NCBI GenBank assembly: GCA_017861365.1
Contig: JAGFXR010000001.1
Coordinates: 1 to 64,000, forward strand
DNA length: 64,000 bases
Origin: Oscillospiraceae bacterium
Lineage (GTDB): Bacteria; Bacillota; Clostridia; Oscillospirales; Oscillospiraceae
Direction: 5' to 3'
The position numbers and the translations under genes were made by a program. Positions 49,973 through 58,757 of this stretch are shown in pieces. Position 1 is the first letter of the stretch. Each line of letters begins with the position of its first letter. The notes under the pieces were generated by a model. It was not told where the DNA came from. It searched no databases and saw only the letters and a list, made by a program, of their open reading frames with translations.

Positions 49973-51412
49973 GTGGACTATAACACTCAAATTGTGGTGA
50001 TCGGAGGTGGGGCGTCGGGAATGGCCGCGGCAGCCGCGGCGGCGGAGGCCGGAGCCGAAGTTGTCGTGGTGGAGGCAAACGCGGCGGTAGGAGGCAATGG
50101 ACTGTTTCCCAGAGGTATCTTTGGCGTTGACAGTGTCATTCAGAGGCGGAAGCTGGTTTTTGCGGATGCCGACGAGATATTCAAAAGCTGCATGGAGTAT
50201 TCCCATTGGAAAATTGACGGAAGGCTGATCCGCGCCCTGATTGACAAGAGCGGAGACACCATCAGCTGGCTGGCGGGAAAGGGTGTGGACTTTACCGACG
50301 TGGTTCACCACATTCCCAATCAGACCCCGGAGGTATTTCATATCACCGATGCGGCGGAAAATGTGGGAATGGCGGTCATCAAGGCGCTGAGAGCCTATTG
50401 CGCGGAGAAGGGCGTCACCATTCTGACGGGAACCCGGGGGAAAAAATTGTTGCTGGATGAGCACGGCGCGGTTCGCGGTGTGCTCTGTGAGGACAAGCAG
50501 GGCGGCTCCGTTACTGTGACGGCGGAAAAGGCCATTGTCTGCACCGGCGGTTTTGCGGGCAATCCGGAGCTTGTGGCGAAATTTTACCCCACTTACAATC
50601 CGGCTGTGGTAAGCGTCGGAGGCGGAATGCGTCATCAGGGGGACGGCGTGCTGATGGCGACAGAGGCCGGGGCGGACATTGAGGGGAATTTTGCCATGGA
50701 AATGGCCGCACCCAAGCTCAAGGGAAATTACGCCGGGCTGAATTTACTCATAGGAAAGCCGTATCATATATGGGTCAATCGGTTTGGCAGGCGGTTTGCG
50801 GATGAGGGGATTGTATATAATTTTGCGCAGGCCGCCAATGCGTGCATGCGTCAGCCCGACGGCGCGGTTTGGGTGCTGTTTGATCAGAGCGGCTTCGATC
50901 GGACGCTGGCGGACGGACGGGATATCATTGAGCTGATTCACATTGCGCCTGACGCGGAGGAACGGCTGGCGCAGACCATCGGCAAGGCACAGGAGGATGG
51001 AGTTCTGAAGGTGTCCGGGTCGCTTGAGGAGCTGGCGAAGTTTATCGGCTGCGAAGCGGCGGAGCTGGAGGAGTCCGTTTCCGAGTACAACGCCTGCTGT
51101 GATCAGCACTGGGATCGGCTGTTTGCAAAACAGGGCCGTTATTTAACCAGGCTGGATCAACCGCCCTATTACGCCCTGAGGGCGGGTACGGACATGCTCA
51201 TCACGCACGGCGGGATTCGGGTCAACGAGCAGTTTGAGGCGCTCGACAGTCAGTTTGCAACGGTTCCAAACCTCTATGTGGCGGGAGTCGATTTCGGCGG
51301 CGCGGACGCTGATGTTTATAATGTCACCATGAGCGGGCATGGGTTTGGGTTTGCGGTCAACTCCGGCCGAATTGCCGGTGAACATGCGGCGCAAGCGGTT
51401 ACGGCGGAATAA
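49973..51412 (+). CDS. FAD-dependent oxidoreductase of the fumarate-reductase flavoprotein family
   Basis: The 479-residue flavoprotein begins with the FAD-binding fold IVVIGGGASGMAAAAAAAEAG and VVVEANAAVGGNG. It continues with CTGGFAGNPELVAKFYPTYN, HIWVNRFGRRFADEG and the C-terminal THGGIRVNE ... LYVAGVDFGGADADVYNVTMSGHGFGFAV. This is the FrdA/FAD_binding_2 layout, without a haem or membrane part. Such soluble reductases in gut Clostridia use many organic acceptors. The start is GTG 49973 with AGGAGG 11 bp upstream. It has its own promoter, so it is a separate unit from the upstream enzyme. Confidence 0.83.
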   Translation: MDYNTQIVVIGGGASGMAAAAAAAEAGAEVVVVEANAAVGGNGLFPRGIFGVDSVIQRRKLVFADADEIFKSCMEYSHWKIDGRLIRALIDKSGDTISWLAGKGVDFTDVVHHIPNQTPEVFHITDAAENVGMAVIKALRAYCAEKGVTILTGTRGKKLLLDEHGAVRGVLCEDKQGGSVTVTAEKAIVCTGGFAGNPELVAKFYPTYNPAVVSVGGGMRHQGDGVLMATEAGADIEGNFAMEMAAPKLKGNYAGLNLLIGKPYHIWVNRFGRRFADEGIVYNFAQAANACMRQPDGAVWVLFDQSGFDRTLADGRDIIELIHIAPDAEERLAQTIGKAQEDGVLKVSGSLEELAKFIGCEAAELEESVSEYNACCDQHWDRLFAKQGRYLTRLDQPPYYALRAGTDMLITHGGIRVNEQFEALDSQFATVPNLYVAGVDFGGADADVYNVTMSGHGFGFAVNSGRIAGEHAAQAVTAE

Positions 51413-51550
51413 ACAGGTGTCATCAATAAAGCTTCAAGCCTTGATAGCCTGAATGCAAACCCGATTGGAAGAAATTATATTTTAAGTGGGAGAGGGACAA
51501 GTTGTTGGATTGGGTCGACCGGAACCCACACAAAAAAGGGGAAAATGTGT

Positions 51551-52369
51551 ATGATGAAGAAGGAACATATTCAAGCGTTTCTTGAGGTTGCTCCTTATTT
51601 GGGGGACATTATCAACGAGGACATCAATATTGGAGTAATGGACTCCAAGCAGTACCTGCTGACGGTGGACGGGAGAACCGTCACGTCAAATCAAACGGCG
51701 GGCGATCCGAACACTTACGATGAGTTTGCTCTGTCAACCATCCGGGAAAGGAGACAAAAATCCTTTGAGGATGTTTCAGATCGGTTTCCGTTTCCAGTGG
51801 AGGTCACATTTACACCGGTAATAGAAGAAAATGGGAACGCCTCGGATATTCTGATCGCGGTGGTCAAAAATATTGATCGGCGGAAAAAGGCCGATACCGC
51901 GTCGAAAGCGGTATCTTCCTCGTTTGAGCAGGCGAATCAGACCATCAGTGAAATTGCGGAGGATTCCCAGAATTTACTTCAAAATATTGACGATATCTTA
52001 AAATATACCAGAGAGACACAACAAAAGCTGAGTGTGATCGACACGCTCATCAGCAGAATTAAAAAGATTGCGTTGCAGTCCAACATCCTGGCCATCAATG
52101 CCGGAATCGAGGCCGTTCATGCGGGTACCGCGGGCAAGGGCTTCAGCGTGATCGCCGGTGAAATGGGCAAGCTGTCAAAATCCAGCGATGAGGCGGCGGA
52201 GACCGCCAACACCGCCCTGACGGAAATTAAGACTGCAATTGACACGATCACCAGCAAAATGGTCTCAATTGATACTTATTCTGAAAATCAAGCCGCGTCC
52301 ACTCAGGAGATTTCGGCATCCATCAATAACATATTTAATACGTTCAGGCTGTTGTCGGAGCACTGCTGA
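51551..52369 (+). CDS. Soluble methyl-accepting chemotaxis-like protein
   Basis: The 272-residue protein lacks any transmembrane segment. Its first about 120 residues form a sensor-like region (NIGVMDSKQYLLTVDG; EVTFTPVIEENGN; LIAVVKNIDRRKK) of PAS or related fold. The rest is a short MCP signalling domain with the hairpin tip region IKKIALQSNILAINAGIEAVHAGTAGKGFSVIAGEM, followed by heptads. No chemotaxis genes lie nearby. I prefer ATG 51551, 9 bp after GGGG; 51545 is also possible. A terminator follows. Confidence 0.83.
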   Translation: MMKKEHIQAFLEVAPYLGDIINEDINIGVMDSKQYLLTVDGRTVTSNQTAGDPNTYDEFALSTIRERRQKSFEDVSDRFPFPVEVTFTPVIEENGNASDILIAVVKNIDRRKKADTASKAVSSSFEQANQTISEIAEDSQNLLQNIDDILKYTRETQQKLSVIDTLISRIKKIALQSNILAINAGIEAVHAGTAGKGFSVIAGEMGKLSKSSDEAAETANTALTEIKTAIDTITSKMVSIDTYSENQAASTQEISASINNIFNTFRLLSEHC

Positions 52370-52405
52370 GACAGTCCCGGTCTGACCTGAACCCGATCAA
52401 AGAGA

Positions 52406-52454
52406 CCCCAACGCCGTTAGGAGCTACGTCCTGGAAGCGTTGGGGCCGTTTTCT
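52406..52454 (+). terminator. Terminator after the chemoreceptor-like gene
   Basis: CCCCAACGC (52406-52414) pairs with GCGTTGGGG (52437-52445), followed by CCGTTTTC. Confidence 0.7.
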
Positions 52455-52514
52455 GTCATGATGAGCTAAGGTTCATAACGGTGTGAGTCAAAAAGCTCAC
52501 GCTCCGCCTCCGAT

Positions 52515-53564
52515 TTACAGAATGAAGAAGGCGGCGGCGATGATGACGTAAACCGCAACCAGCTGGACGCCCTCCAGCCAGTTGGATTCCCCGTCGCTGG
52601 CAATGCGGTTGGCGATCAGAACCGAGAAAATCAGCGCAACCAGCTCAAAGGTATTGAACACAATGCTCATAGGGGAGAATAGGAGACTGAGCAGAATGAG
52701 AATCGGCGTCACGAACAGGATGATTTGCAGGCTGGAACCCAGGGCGATTTCCACAGCGACGTTCATTTTGTTTTTGAGCGCCATCATCACCGCGGTGCTG
52801 TGCTCGGCGGCGTTGCCAATGATGGGAACCAAGATAATACCGACAAAAAATTCACTCAGACCCAGCGTCTCCGTCATGGATTCCACACTGCCCACAAACA
52901 ACTCCGACTCAATTCCAATGAGAACCGTAGCGGCCACCAGAATGAAGATGGACTTTTTCAGGGACCAGTGGGAGGCTGTTTCCTCCTCTTCCCCGGTTTC
53001 CGTGGCGTATAAATCCTTATGGCTGTAAAACGAAAACACCAGACTTAATAGATAGATCACAAACATGATCACGGCGACCACCACACTGAGCCCTTCATAC
53101 CGGGTAGTCAGCAGTGAGGCGTCCACCGTGTGGGTGAACACGGCGGGGATGGATAGCCCGATGACCGCGAACAGCAGCATACTGGCCGTCACATCAATGG
53201 TTTTTTGATTGAAATATTGTGTTTTATACTTGGTGCCGCCGACCAGCATGCTCAGCCCCAGCACCAGCAGAATATTGCCGATCACCGAGCCTGCGATGGA
53301 TGCCTTGACCACGTCAAACAGGCCCGCCTTCATGGCAAAAAAAGCGATAATCAGTTCGGTGGCGTTTCCGAAGGTGGCGTTCAGGAAGCCGCCGATTCGG
53401 GGGCCCGCGTAGCAGGAGATTGCCTCCGTGGCCTCTCCCATGATGCCGGCCAAGGGGATAATCGACAGGGCGGAAAATACAAAAATCAGCGGCTTGGAGA
53501 CACCCATAAGCTCACCAATAAGGCTGATGGGGAGAAAAATAAGCAAATATCGCAATAGTTTCAT
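52515..53564 (-). CDS. Ca2+/H+ antiporter (CaCA/CAX family)
   Basis: The 349-residue membrane protein has about eleven hydrophobic segments in two repeats. Each repeat has the ion-binding motif: GGFLNATFGNATELIIAF in the first half and VPIIGNAAEHSTAVMMALKN in the second. A short acidic loop (TGEEEETAS) separates them, as in CAX exchangers. I start at ATG 53564, with AAGGAG upstream; a longer in-frame start at 53621 adds a basic, non-conserved stretch. The gene stands alone, divergent from the haem operon. The gap to hemA (53565-53962) holds no gene or riboswitch that I can support. Confidence 0.9.
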   Translation of the reverse strand: MKLLRYLLIFLPISLIGELMGVSKPLIFVFSALSIIPLAGIMGEATEAISCYAGPRIGGFLNATFGNATELIIAFFAMKAGLFDVVKASIAGSVIGNILLVLGLSMLVGGTKYKTQYFNQKTIDVTASMLLFAVIGLSIPAVFTHTVDASLLTTRYEGLSVVVAVIMFVIYLLSLVFSFYSHKDLYATETGEEEETASHWSLKKSIFILVAATVLIGIESELFVGSVESMTETLGLSEFFVGIILVPIIGNAAEHSTAVMMALKNKMNVAVEIALGSSLQIILFVTPILILLSLLFSPMSIVFNTFELVALIFSVLIANRIASDGESNWLEGVQLVAVYVIIAAAFFIL

Positions 53565-53962
53565 AGGGAAACTCCTTTTTCGTGCCGACAATTTGCCCGG
53601 ACGTGGCCCGGACATGGACAAACGACTGTGACCAGTGATCAGCGAACCTGATTATAGCATAGAAACGGCAGGAACTGCAAACGAATTCGGAAAAGTATGG
53701 AACGGGCTGAAAGAAAAAGCCCCCTTTGCCATGTTCCGGAATGGGCGGGAGACGTCCATGACTGAAAAATACAAAAGGATGTCATATTTTGATCTTCCCC
53801 AACAGAGGAAAATGAGCTATGATAATAGACAGCATGCCGCGGCCGGCGAAAGGCACGGCCCGCATTCCGATTTATCGTTTGCCTCGTTTTTTTCCGGGAA
53901 CGTAAAAAAGCTCCATAGGGCATCTGGTATGGACGGTAATTTGGAGTAATCAAAAAGAGCGG

Positions 53963-55429
53963 ATGATGATCTTGAACATTGTAATGTCGGGCATCGACCA
54001 TACTGTGGCTGATGTCAGCCGCCGGGAGCGCTTCGCGCTGTCTCAGGACGACCAGCGCGGATTGTTTCGAAGCGCGAAAGAAAATCCGGACATCCTTGGA
54101 TTGATTGTGCTGTCCACCTGTAACCGAACCGAGCTCTATCTTTCCCTGCGGGACGGGGTGAAGCTTGATCCCTTTACAGTGGCGTTTCCGGGGGAAAGCG
54201 CGGGAGAATACCGGACGCTGAGCGGGCGGGAGGCATTTTGGCACCTTGCCGCGCTGGCCTGTGGAATTCAGTCCCGTATTTACGGAGAGGATCAGATTTT
54301 GACCCAGGTGAAACATGCTGTGGCCTTTGCACGGGAACAGCGGGGGACGGACAATATTCTGGAAGTCTTTTTTCGCGCGGCCATTTCCGCCGCCAAGCGG
54401 ATTCGCACGGAGTTCCGGCTTCAAACGGGGGACGCTTCGGCGGCGGCCGCCGCCCTGGCGATTTTGAACCGACACAGCGGCGGGCGGCGTATTCTCGTGA
54501 TCGGAAACGGCGAGGTGGGACGGCGTACGGCGCAGACCCTCACCGAGGCGGGATACCGGGTGACCATGACCCTCAGGCAGTACCGACACGGCGCGGTGAG
54601 CATTCCCGCGCGGGTGTCCGCCGTGGAGTATGACAGCCGTTATGAGGTGCTGGAGCAATTCGACGGGGTGGTCAGCGCCACCGCCAGCCCCCATTGCACC
54701 ATCTCAGCCCAGCGGCTGATGCAGTGTCCAAGGATTCCGAGCATTTACATCGATCTCGCCATGCCCCGGGATATTGAACCGGAGGTGGGGCTGCTTCCCT
54801 GTGTGACGCTGTATGATATTGATCAGGTTGCGGACGGTGCCGCCCGGGAGCAGTCCCGGAGGGACACGTTGGAGCGGATCGAGCCTTTTATTGAGCGCGG
54901 CTATGAGGAACTCATGAAATGGGAACTGGGGCGGGCCCGTTCCCTGGAGCGGGAACAAAAAACTCATTTTCCGCTGTTCATCGATTCTACGGGGAAGACC
55001 GTTCTTGTAGTTGGCGGGGGTGCCATCGCCGCCCGGCGGGTTGCGTCCTTGAGCCGGTTTTCCTTTGACATCCATGTGGTAGCGCCGGAGGCAAAGGAGG
55101 AAATCCTGCGCCTTGCGGAGCGTGGACGCGTCTTGTTTGAACAGCGCCCCTTTGAGGAGGCAGATCTGGAGGATGCGTTCATGGCGGTGGCGGCGACCGA
55201 CAGCCGGGAAGTCAACCATCGGGTGGCGGTGCTGGCCCGGCACAAAGGCATCTATGCCAGTATTGCCGACCGACGGGATGAGTGCTCCTTCTATTTCCCA
55301 GCCATTGCGGAAAATGACAAGGTGACCGCCGGGATTTGCGGCGACGGTGTTGCCCACCAGAATGTCGCCGCTGCGGCGAAAAAAATCCGGGAGGTACTCA
55401 ATGAAGCAATTGAAGATCGGCAGCCGTGA
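53963..55429 (+). CDS. hemA: Glutamyl-tRNA reductase fused to precorrin-2 dehydrogenase/ferrochelatase-type domain
   Basis: The first about 325 residues are HemA, which reduces glutamyl-tRNA to glutamate-1-semialdehyde. The catalytic cysteine is in VLSTCNRTELYL (near residue 53), and YGEDQILTQVKHA and VIGNGEVGRRTAQTL (NADPH fold) are clear. Residues about 345-488 are a CysG-N/Sir1C-type domain (TVLVVGGGAIAARRVASL; DECSFYFPAI), which oxidises precorrin-2 to sirohydrochlorin. Both steps sit in one protein at the two ends of the tetrapyrrole branch. It opens the hem operon and overlaps hemC by 29 bp. The ribosome site is weak. Confidence 0.9.
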   Translation: MMILNIVMSGIDHTVADVSRRERFALSQDDQRGLFRSAKENPDILGLIVLSTCNRTELYLSLRDGVKLDPFTVAFPGESAGEYRTLSGREAFWHLAALACGIQSRIYGEDQILTQVKHAVAFAREQRGTDNILEVFFRAAISAAKRIRTEFRLQTGDASAAAAALAILNRHSGGRRILVIGNGEVGRRTAQTLTEAGYRVTMTLRQYRHGAVSIPARVSAVEYDSRYEVLEQFDGVVSATASPHCTISAQRLMQCPRIPSIYIDLAMPRDIEPEVGLLPCVTLYDIDQVADGAAREQSRRDTLERIEPFIERGYEELMKWELGRARSLEREQKTHFPLFIDSTGKTVLVVGGGAIAARRVASLSRFSFDIHVVAPEAKEEILRLAERGRVLFEQRPFEEADLEDAFMAVAATDSREVNHRVAVLARHKGIYASIADRRDECSFYFPAIAENDKVTAGICGDGVAHQNVAAAAKKIREVLNEAIEDRQP

Positions 55430-56288
55430 GAGCAGACTGGCTGTGATACAGGCGGAGCTGGTGCGGGACTGTCTCGCCGCGCTCCATCCTGATATGAGCT
55501 TTGAGATCAAAACCTATAAGACCACGGGAGACGTGATCCTGGACCGGACGCTGGACCAAGTGGGCGGGAAGGGTCTGTTTACCAAGGAACTGGAGGCCGC
55601 TCTGCTCAAGGGGGAGGTTGACCTTGTGGTACACAGCTTCAAGGACGTGCCGATGCAGGTGGATGAGCGCATCCCCATCGTGGGTGTGACCTCGCGGGAG
55701 GACGGGCGGGATGTCCTTGTCCTGCCGGAGGGCTGTGAGGATTGGGACAGATCAAGGCCCATCGGCTGTTCCAGCAGGCGGCGCACCCTCCAGCTGAGGG
55801 CGCTGTTTCCCGGTTGCATGGTGAAGCCAGTCCGAGGCAACGTATTAACCCGGCTAAGCCGCCTGGAGCAGGGAGAATTCGGCGCGCTGGTGCTGGCGGC
55901 CGCCGGACTGAAGCGGCTGGGACTCTCCCACCGGATTCACTCGTATTTTAAACCGGAGGAGATGCTGCCCGCTGCATGCCAGGGCATTTTAGCGTTGCAG
56001 GCAGGAAGGTCGTTTGACCGCAGCCTGTTAGAGGGGCTGCATCACGAGGATAGTTATGTGATCGCCCTGGCAGAGCGGGGCTTTGTTCGGGCGCTGGACG
56101 GGGGATGCTCTTCCCCGGTGGCGGCTCACGCCGTGCTGGAGGGGGACAGGCTCGTCCTCACCGGCCTTTATGTGGAGGAGGCGGGTGAGCGGCTGCATTT
56201 CGAGACGGCATGCGGTTCCCGGCAGGAGGCGGAGCAGCTGGGCATTTCTCTGGCCGAGGGGATGAAACAAAGGTGGTGCGGGAAATGA
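55401..56288 (+). CDS. hemC: Hydroxymethylbilane synthase (porphobilinogen deaminase)
   Basis: HemC links four porphobilinogens into hydroxymethylbilane. The 295-residue protein starts LKIGSRESRLAVIQAELV. It has the catalytic aspartate region DLVVHSFKDVPM, the arginine-rich GCSSRRRTLQLRA, and the dipyrromethane-binding cysteine in LDGGCSSPVAAHA (near residue 237). GGGAGG precedes the ATG at 55401, which lies inside the end of hemA. Its stop overlaps the next start (ATGA). Confidence 0.94.
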   Translation: MKQLKIGSRESRLAVIQAELVRDCLAALHPDMSFEIKTYKTTGDVILDRTLDQVGGKGLFTKELEAALLKGEVDLVVHSFKDVPMQVDERIPIVGVTSREDGRDVLVLPEGCEDWDRSRPIGCSSRRRTLQLRALFPGCMVKPVRGNVLTRLSRLEQGEFGALVLAAAGLKRLGLSHRIHSYFKPEEMLPAACQGILALQAGRSFDRSLLEGLHHEDSYVIALAERGFVRALDGGCSSPVAAHAVLEGDRLVLTGLYVEEAGERLHFETACGSRQEAEQLGISLAEGMKQRWCGK

Positions 56289-57760
56289 GCGCAACGGTAT
56301 ATCTGCTGGGGGCGGGGCCGGGGGACGGCGGCCTGTTGACCCGGAAGGCGGAGCAGCTGCTTACCAAGGCGGAGGTCGTGGTGTATGACCGGCTGGTGGG
56401 GGATGACATTCTGGCCCTGATTCCTCCGCAAGCGGAGCGGATTAACGTGGGAAAGCACGCGGGAAACCATCCCGTTCCCCAGGAGCGCATTAATGAGATT
56501 CTGCTGGAAAAGGCTCTGGAAGGCAAGCGGGTGGTTCGGCTCAAGGGCGGGGATGGCTTCCTCTTCGGCCGTGGCGGCGAGGAGCTGGAGCTGCTCCGGG
56601 AGCATGGAATTTCCTTTGAGGTGGTGCCCGGCGTGCCGTCTCCCATCGCCGCGGCGGCCTATGCCGGAATCCCGGTGACACACAGGGATTTCTGCGCCTC
56701 GGTGCATTTTATCACCGGGCACCGGAAGGCGGACGGCGCGCTGAATCTGGATTATGAGGCGCTGGTGCGCTTAAACGGCACGCTGGTGTTTTTGATGTCG
56801 GTGGCTACCTGCGGCGAAATTGCGTCGGGTCTGATGAGTCATGGCATGTCGTCGGAAATGGACTGTGCCGTGATTGAAAACGGTACCCGGCCGGAGCAGC
56901 GCAAGTTCATTGCCACGGTGGGAACCATTGCGGGTGTAATCCAGGAGCAGCGGATTACCTCCCCTGCCCTCATCGTGGTGGGGCGGGTTTGCAGCCTGTC
57001 CGACCGATTCGACTGGTTTTCTGAGCTGCCCCTGCACGGCGTTAGCGTTCTGGTGACCGCTCCGGCCACCGGAAGCGGACGGCTGGAGCATCAATTGAGG
57101 GAGCTGGGCGCGGGCGTCACCGTTCTCCCGGCGATTGCCACTGTCCCGCTGGACGTTACCCTGCCTGAGCTCTCCGGGGTGAGGGCGGTTATCTTCACCT
57201 CTGCCACAGGCGTGCGGGCAGTGTTTTCCGCCCTGCTGGAGCGGGGGCGGGATGCCCGTATGTTCGGGGGCGTCATTATAGCCGCCGTGGGAAGGGAGAC
57301 TTCGGAGGCGCTGCGGCAATATGGAATTCTACCCGACCTGGTGCCCCCAATCTTCAGCGGGGAAGCTCTGGGCCGGGAGCTGCTGGAGCGCGAGCTGCTG
57401 AAGCCCGGCGAAACCGCCCTGCTGCTTCGGGCGAAAAAAGCGGCGCCCGGGCTTCCGGCGGTGCTGAAGCAGGCGGGAGTACGGGTAGAGGAGCTGGCGG
57501 TGTATGAGACTGTTGCCCTGCCGCTGGAGGAGATCAATCCTGTCCGGTATGACTGGGTGACATTCACCAGCGCCGGCTGTGTGGAGAGCTTTCGCGCCTC
57601 CTGTGAGGGCAGCGGGTTTTTCGATTTTGGGTCGGTGAACGCATTGTGCATCGGGCCACAGACAGCGAAAAGCGCCCAGGCGCTTGGAATGAAAGTGAGC
57701 GTTTCCAAGAAAGCGACACTTGCGTCCATGGCGGAATTTTTGAAGGAGGCGGCGGTATGA
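56285..57760 (+). CDS. cobA-hemD: Fused uroporphyrinogen-III C-methyltransferase and uroporphyrinogen-III synthase
   Basis: Residues 1 to about 240 are CobA/SUMT, which uses SAM to make precorrin-2: VYLLGAGPGDGGLLTRKAE, VRLKGGDGFLFGRGGEELE, VVPGVPSPIAAAAYAGIPVTH. Residues about 255-491 are HemD, which cyclises hydroxymethylbilane: VIFTSATGVRAVFSALL, LLRAKKAAPGLPAVLKQAG, VTFTSAGCVESF. The fusion is common in Clostridia. It starts with an ATGA overlap with hemC and ends with an ATGA overlap with hemB. Confidence 0.94.
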   Translation: MSATVYLLGAGPGDGGLLTRKAEQLLTKAEVVVYDRLVGDDILALIPPQAERINVGKHAGNHPVPQERINEILLEKALEGKRVVRLKGGDGFLFGRGGEELELLREHGISFEVVPGVPSPIAAAAYAGIPVTHRDFCASVHFITGHRKADGALNLDYEALVRLNGTLVFLMSVATCGEIASGLMSHGMSSEMDCAVIENGTRPEQRKFIATVGTIAGVIQEQRITSPALIVVGRVCSLSDRFDWFSELPLHGVSVLVTAPATGSGRLEHQLRELGAGVTVLPAIATVPLDVTLPELSGVRAVIFTSATGVRAVFSALLERGRDARMFGGVIIAAVGRETSEALRQYGILPDLVPPIFSGEALGRELLERELLKPGETALLLRAKKAAPGLPAVLKQAGVRVEELAVYETVALPLEEINPVRYDWVTFTSAGCVESFRASCEGSGFFDFGSVNALCIGPQTAKSAQALGMKVSVSKKATLASMAEFLKEAAV

Positions 57761-58737
57761 TCAAGCGGGGAAGAAGGCTCAGGCAAAACCCGATTATTCG
57801 TTCTTTGGCCAGAGAGACCCGGCTGAGCGTCGATTCTCTCATCTGGCCCCTGTTTATTCAGGAGGGGAGCAATGTGCGCAGTCCCATCGCGGCGATGGAG
57901 GGACAGTTTCACTTCAGCCCCGACCGGCTGGCAGAGGCCATTGACGAGGGTCTGGAGGCGGGGGTGAATAAATTTCTCCTGTTCGGGCTGCCCGGACAGA
58001 AGGATGCCCTGGGCTCCGACGCCTACGACGAAAACGGCATCGTCCAGCAGGGTCTCCGCACACTTCGGGAGCGGTTCGGCAAGGAGATTTACCTGATTAC
58101 GGATATTTGCATGTGTGAATATACCGACCACGGCCACTGCGGAATCCTCCATGGCAGTGAGGTGGATAACGATGAGACGCTGTCTTATCTGGACCGGATC
58201 GCGGTGTCCCACGCCATAGCCGGGGCGGATATGGTGGCTCCCTCCGACATGATGGACGGGCGGGTTGCCTCCATCCGCGCCGCCCTGGACGGGGAGGGGT
58301 TTCTGAACCTGCCCATCATGTCCTACGCGGTCAAATATGCCTCCGCCTATTACGGCCCATTCCGGGACGCGGCAGGCTCCGCGCCTGCGTTTGGCGACCG
58401 GAAAAGCTATCAGATGGATTTTCATAATGTAAATGAGGCTCTGCGGGAGGCCGCCGCCGATGAGGCCGAGGGGGCGGATATGTTGATGGTGAAGCCCGCT
58501 CTGTCCTATCTGGATGTGATACGCGCAGTCAGGGAACGCACCACCCTGCCTCTGGCAGCTTACTCGGTGAGCGGCGAGTATGCCATGATCAAGGCCGGGG
58601 GAGCGGCGGGACTGATCGACGAGTATCAGGTGATGTGCGAAAGCGCCGTCTCTGTGTTCCGTGCCGGAGCGGATAGCTTGATCACTTACTTCGCCAAAGA
58701 GTTGGCGGGTGCCATTCGCCGAGGCGACATCGGGTAA
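57757..58737 (+). CDS. hemB: Delta-aminolevulinic acid dehydratase (porphobilinogen synthase)
   Basis: HemB condenses two 5-aminolevulinates to porphobilinogen. The 326-residue protein has the metal-site region TDICMCEYTDHGHCGIL, the Schiff-base lysine regions VAPSDMMDGRV ... MSYAVKYASAYYGPFRDA (first lysine near residue 195) and MLMVKPALSYLDVIR (second near 247). The cysteine content points to a zinc-dependent form. It overlaps the previous gene by 4 bp. Confidence 0.95.
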   Translation: MIKRGRRLRQNPIIRSLARETRLSVDSLIWPLFIQEGSNVRSPIAAMEGQFHFSPDRLAEAIDEGLEAGVNKFLLFGLPGQKDALGSDAYDENGIVQQGLRTLRERFGKEIYLITDICMCEYTDHGHCGILHGSEVDNDETLSYLDRIAVSHAIAGADMVAPSDMMDGRVASIRAALDGEGFLNLPIMSYAVKYASAYYGPFRDAAGSAPAFGDRKSYQMDFHNVNEALREAAADEAEGADMLMVKPALSYLDVIRAVRERTTLPLAAYSVSGEYAMIKAGGAAGLIDEYQVMCESAVSVFRAGADSLITYFAKELAGAIRRGDIG

Positions 58738-58757
58738 ACAGGAAGGATTGGTTTTCT

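Noticed and set aside
53635-53949. Open frame of 104 codons upstream of hemA
   Set aside because: No ribosome site, mixed composition and no protein-like pattern. It lies in the gap between divergent operons and is more likely leader DNA.
53565-53962. Possible cobalamin riboswitch before hemA
   Set aside because: I could not find the conserved B12-box and its partner helices.
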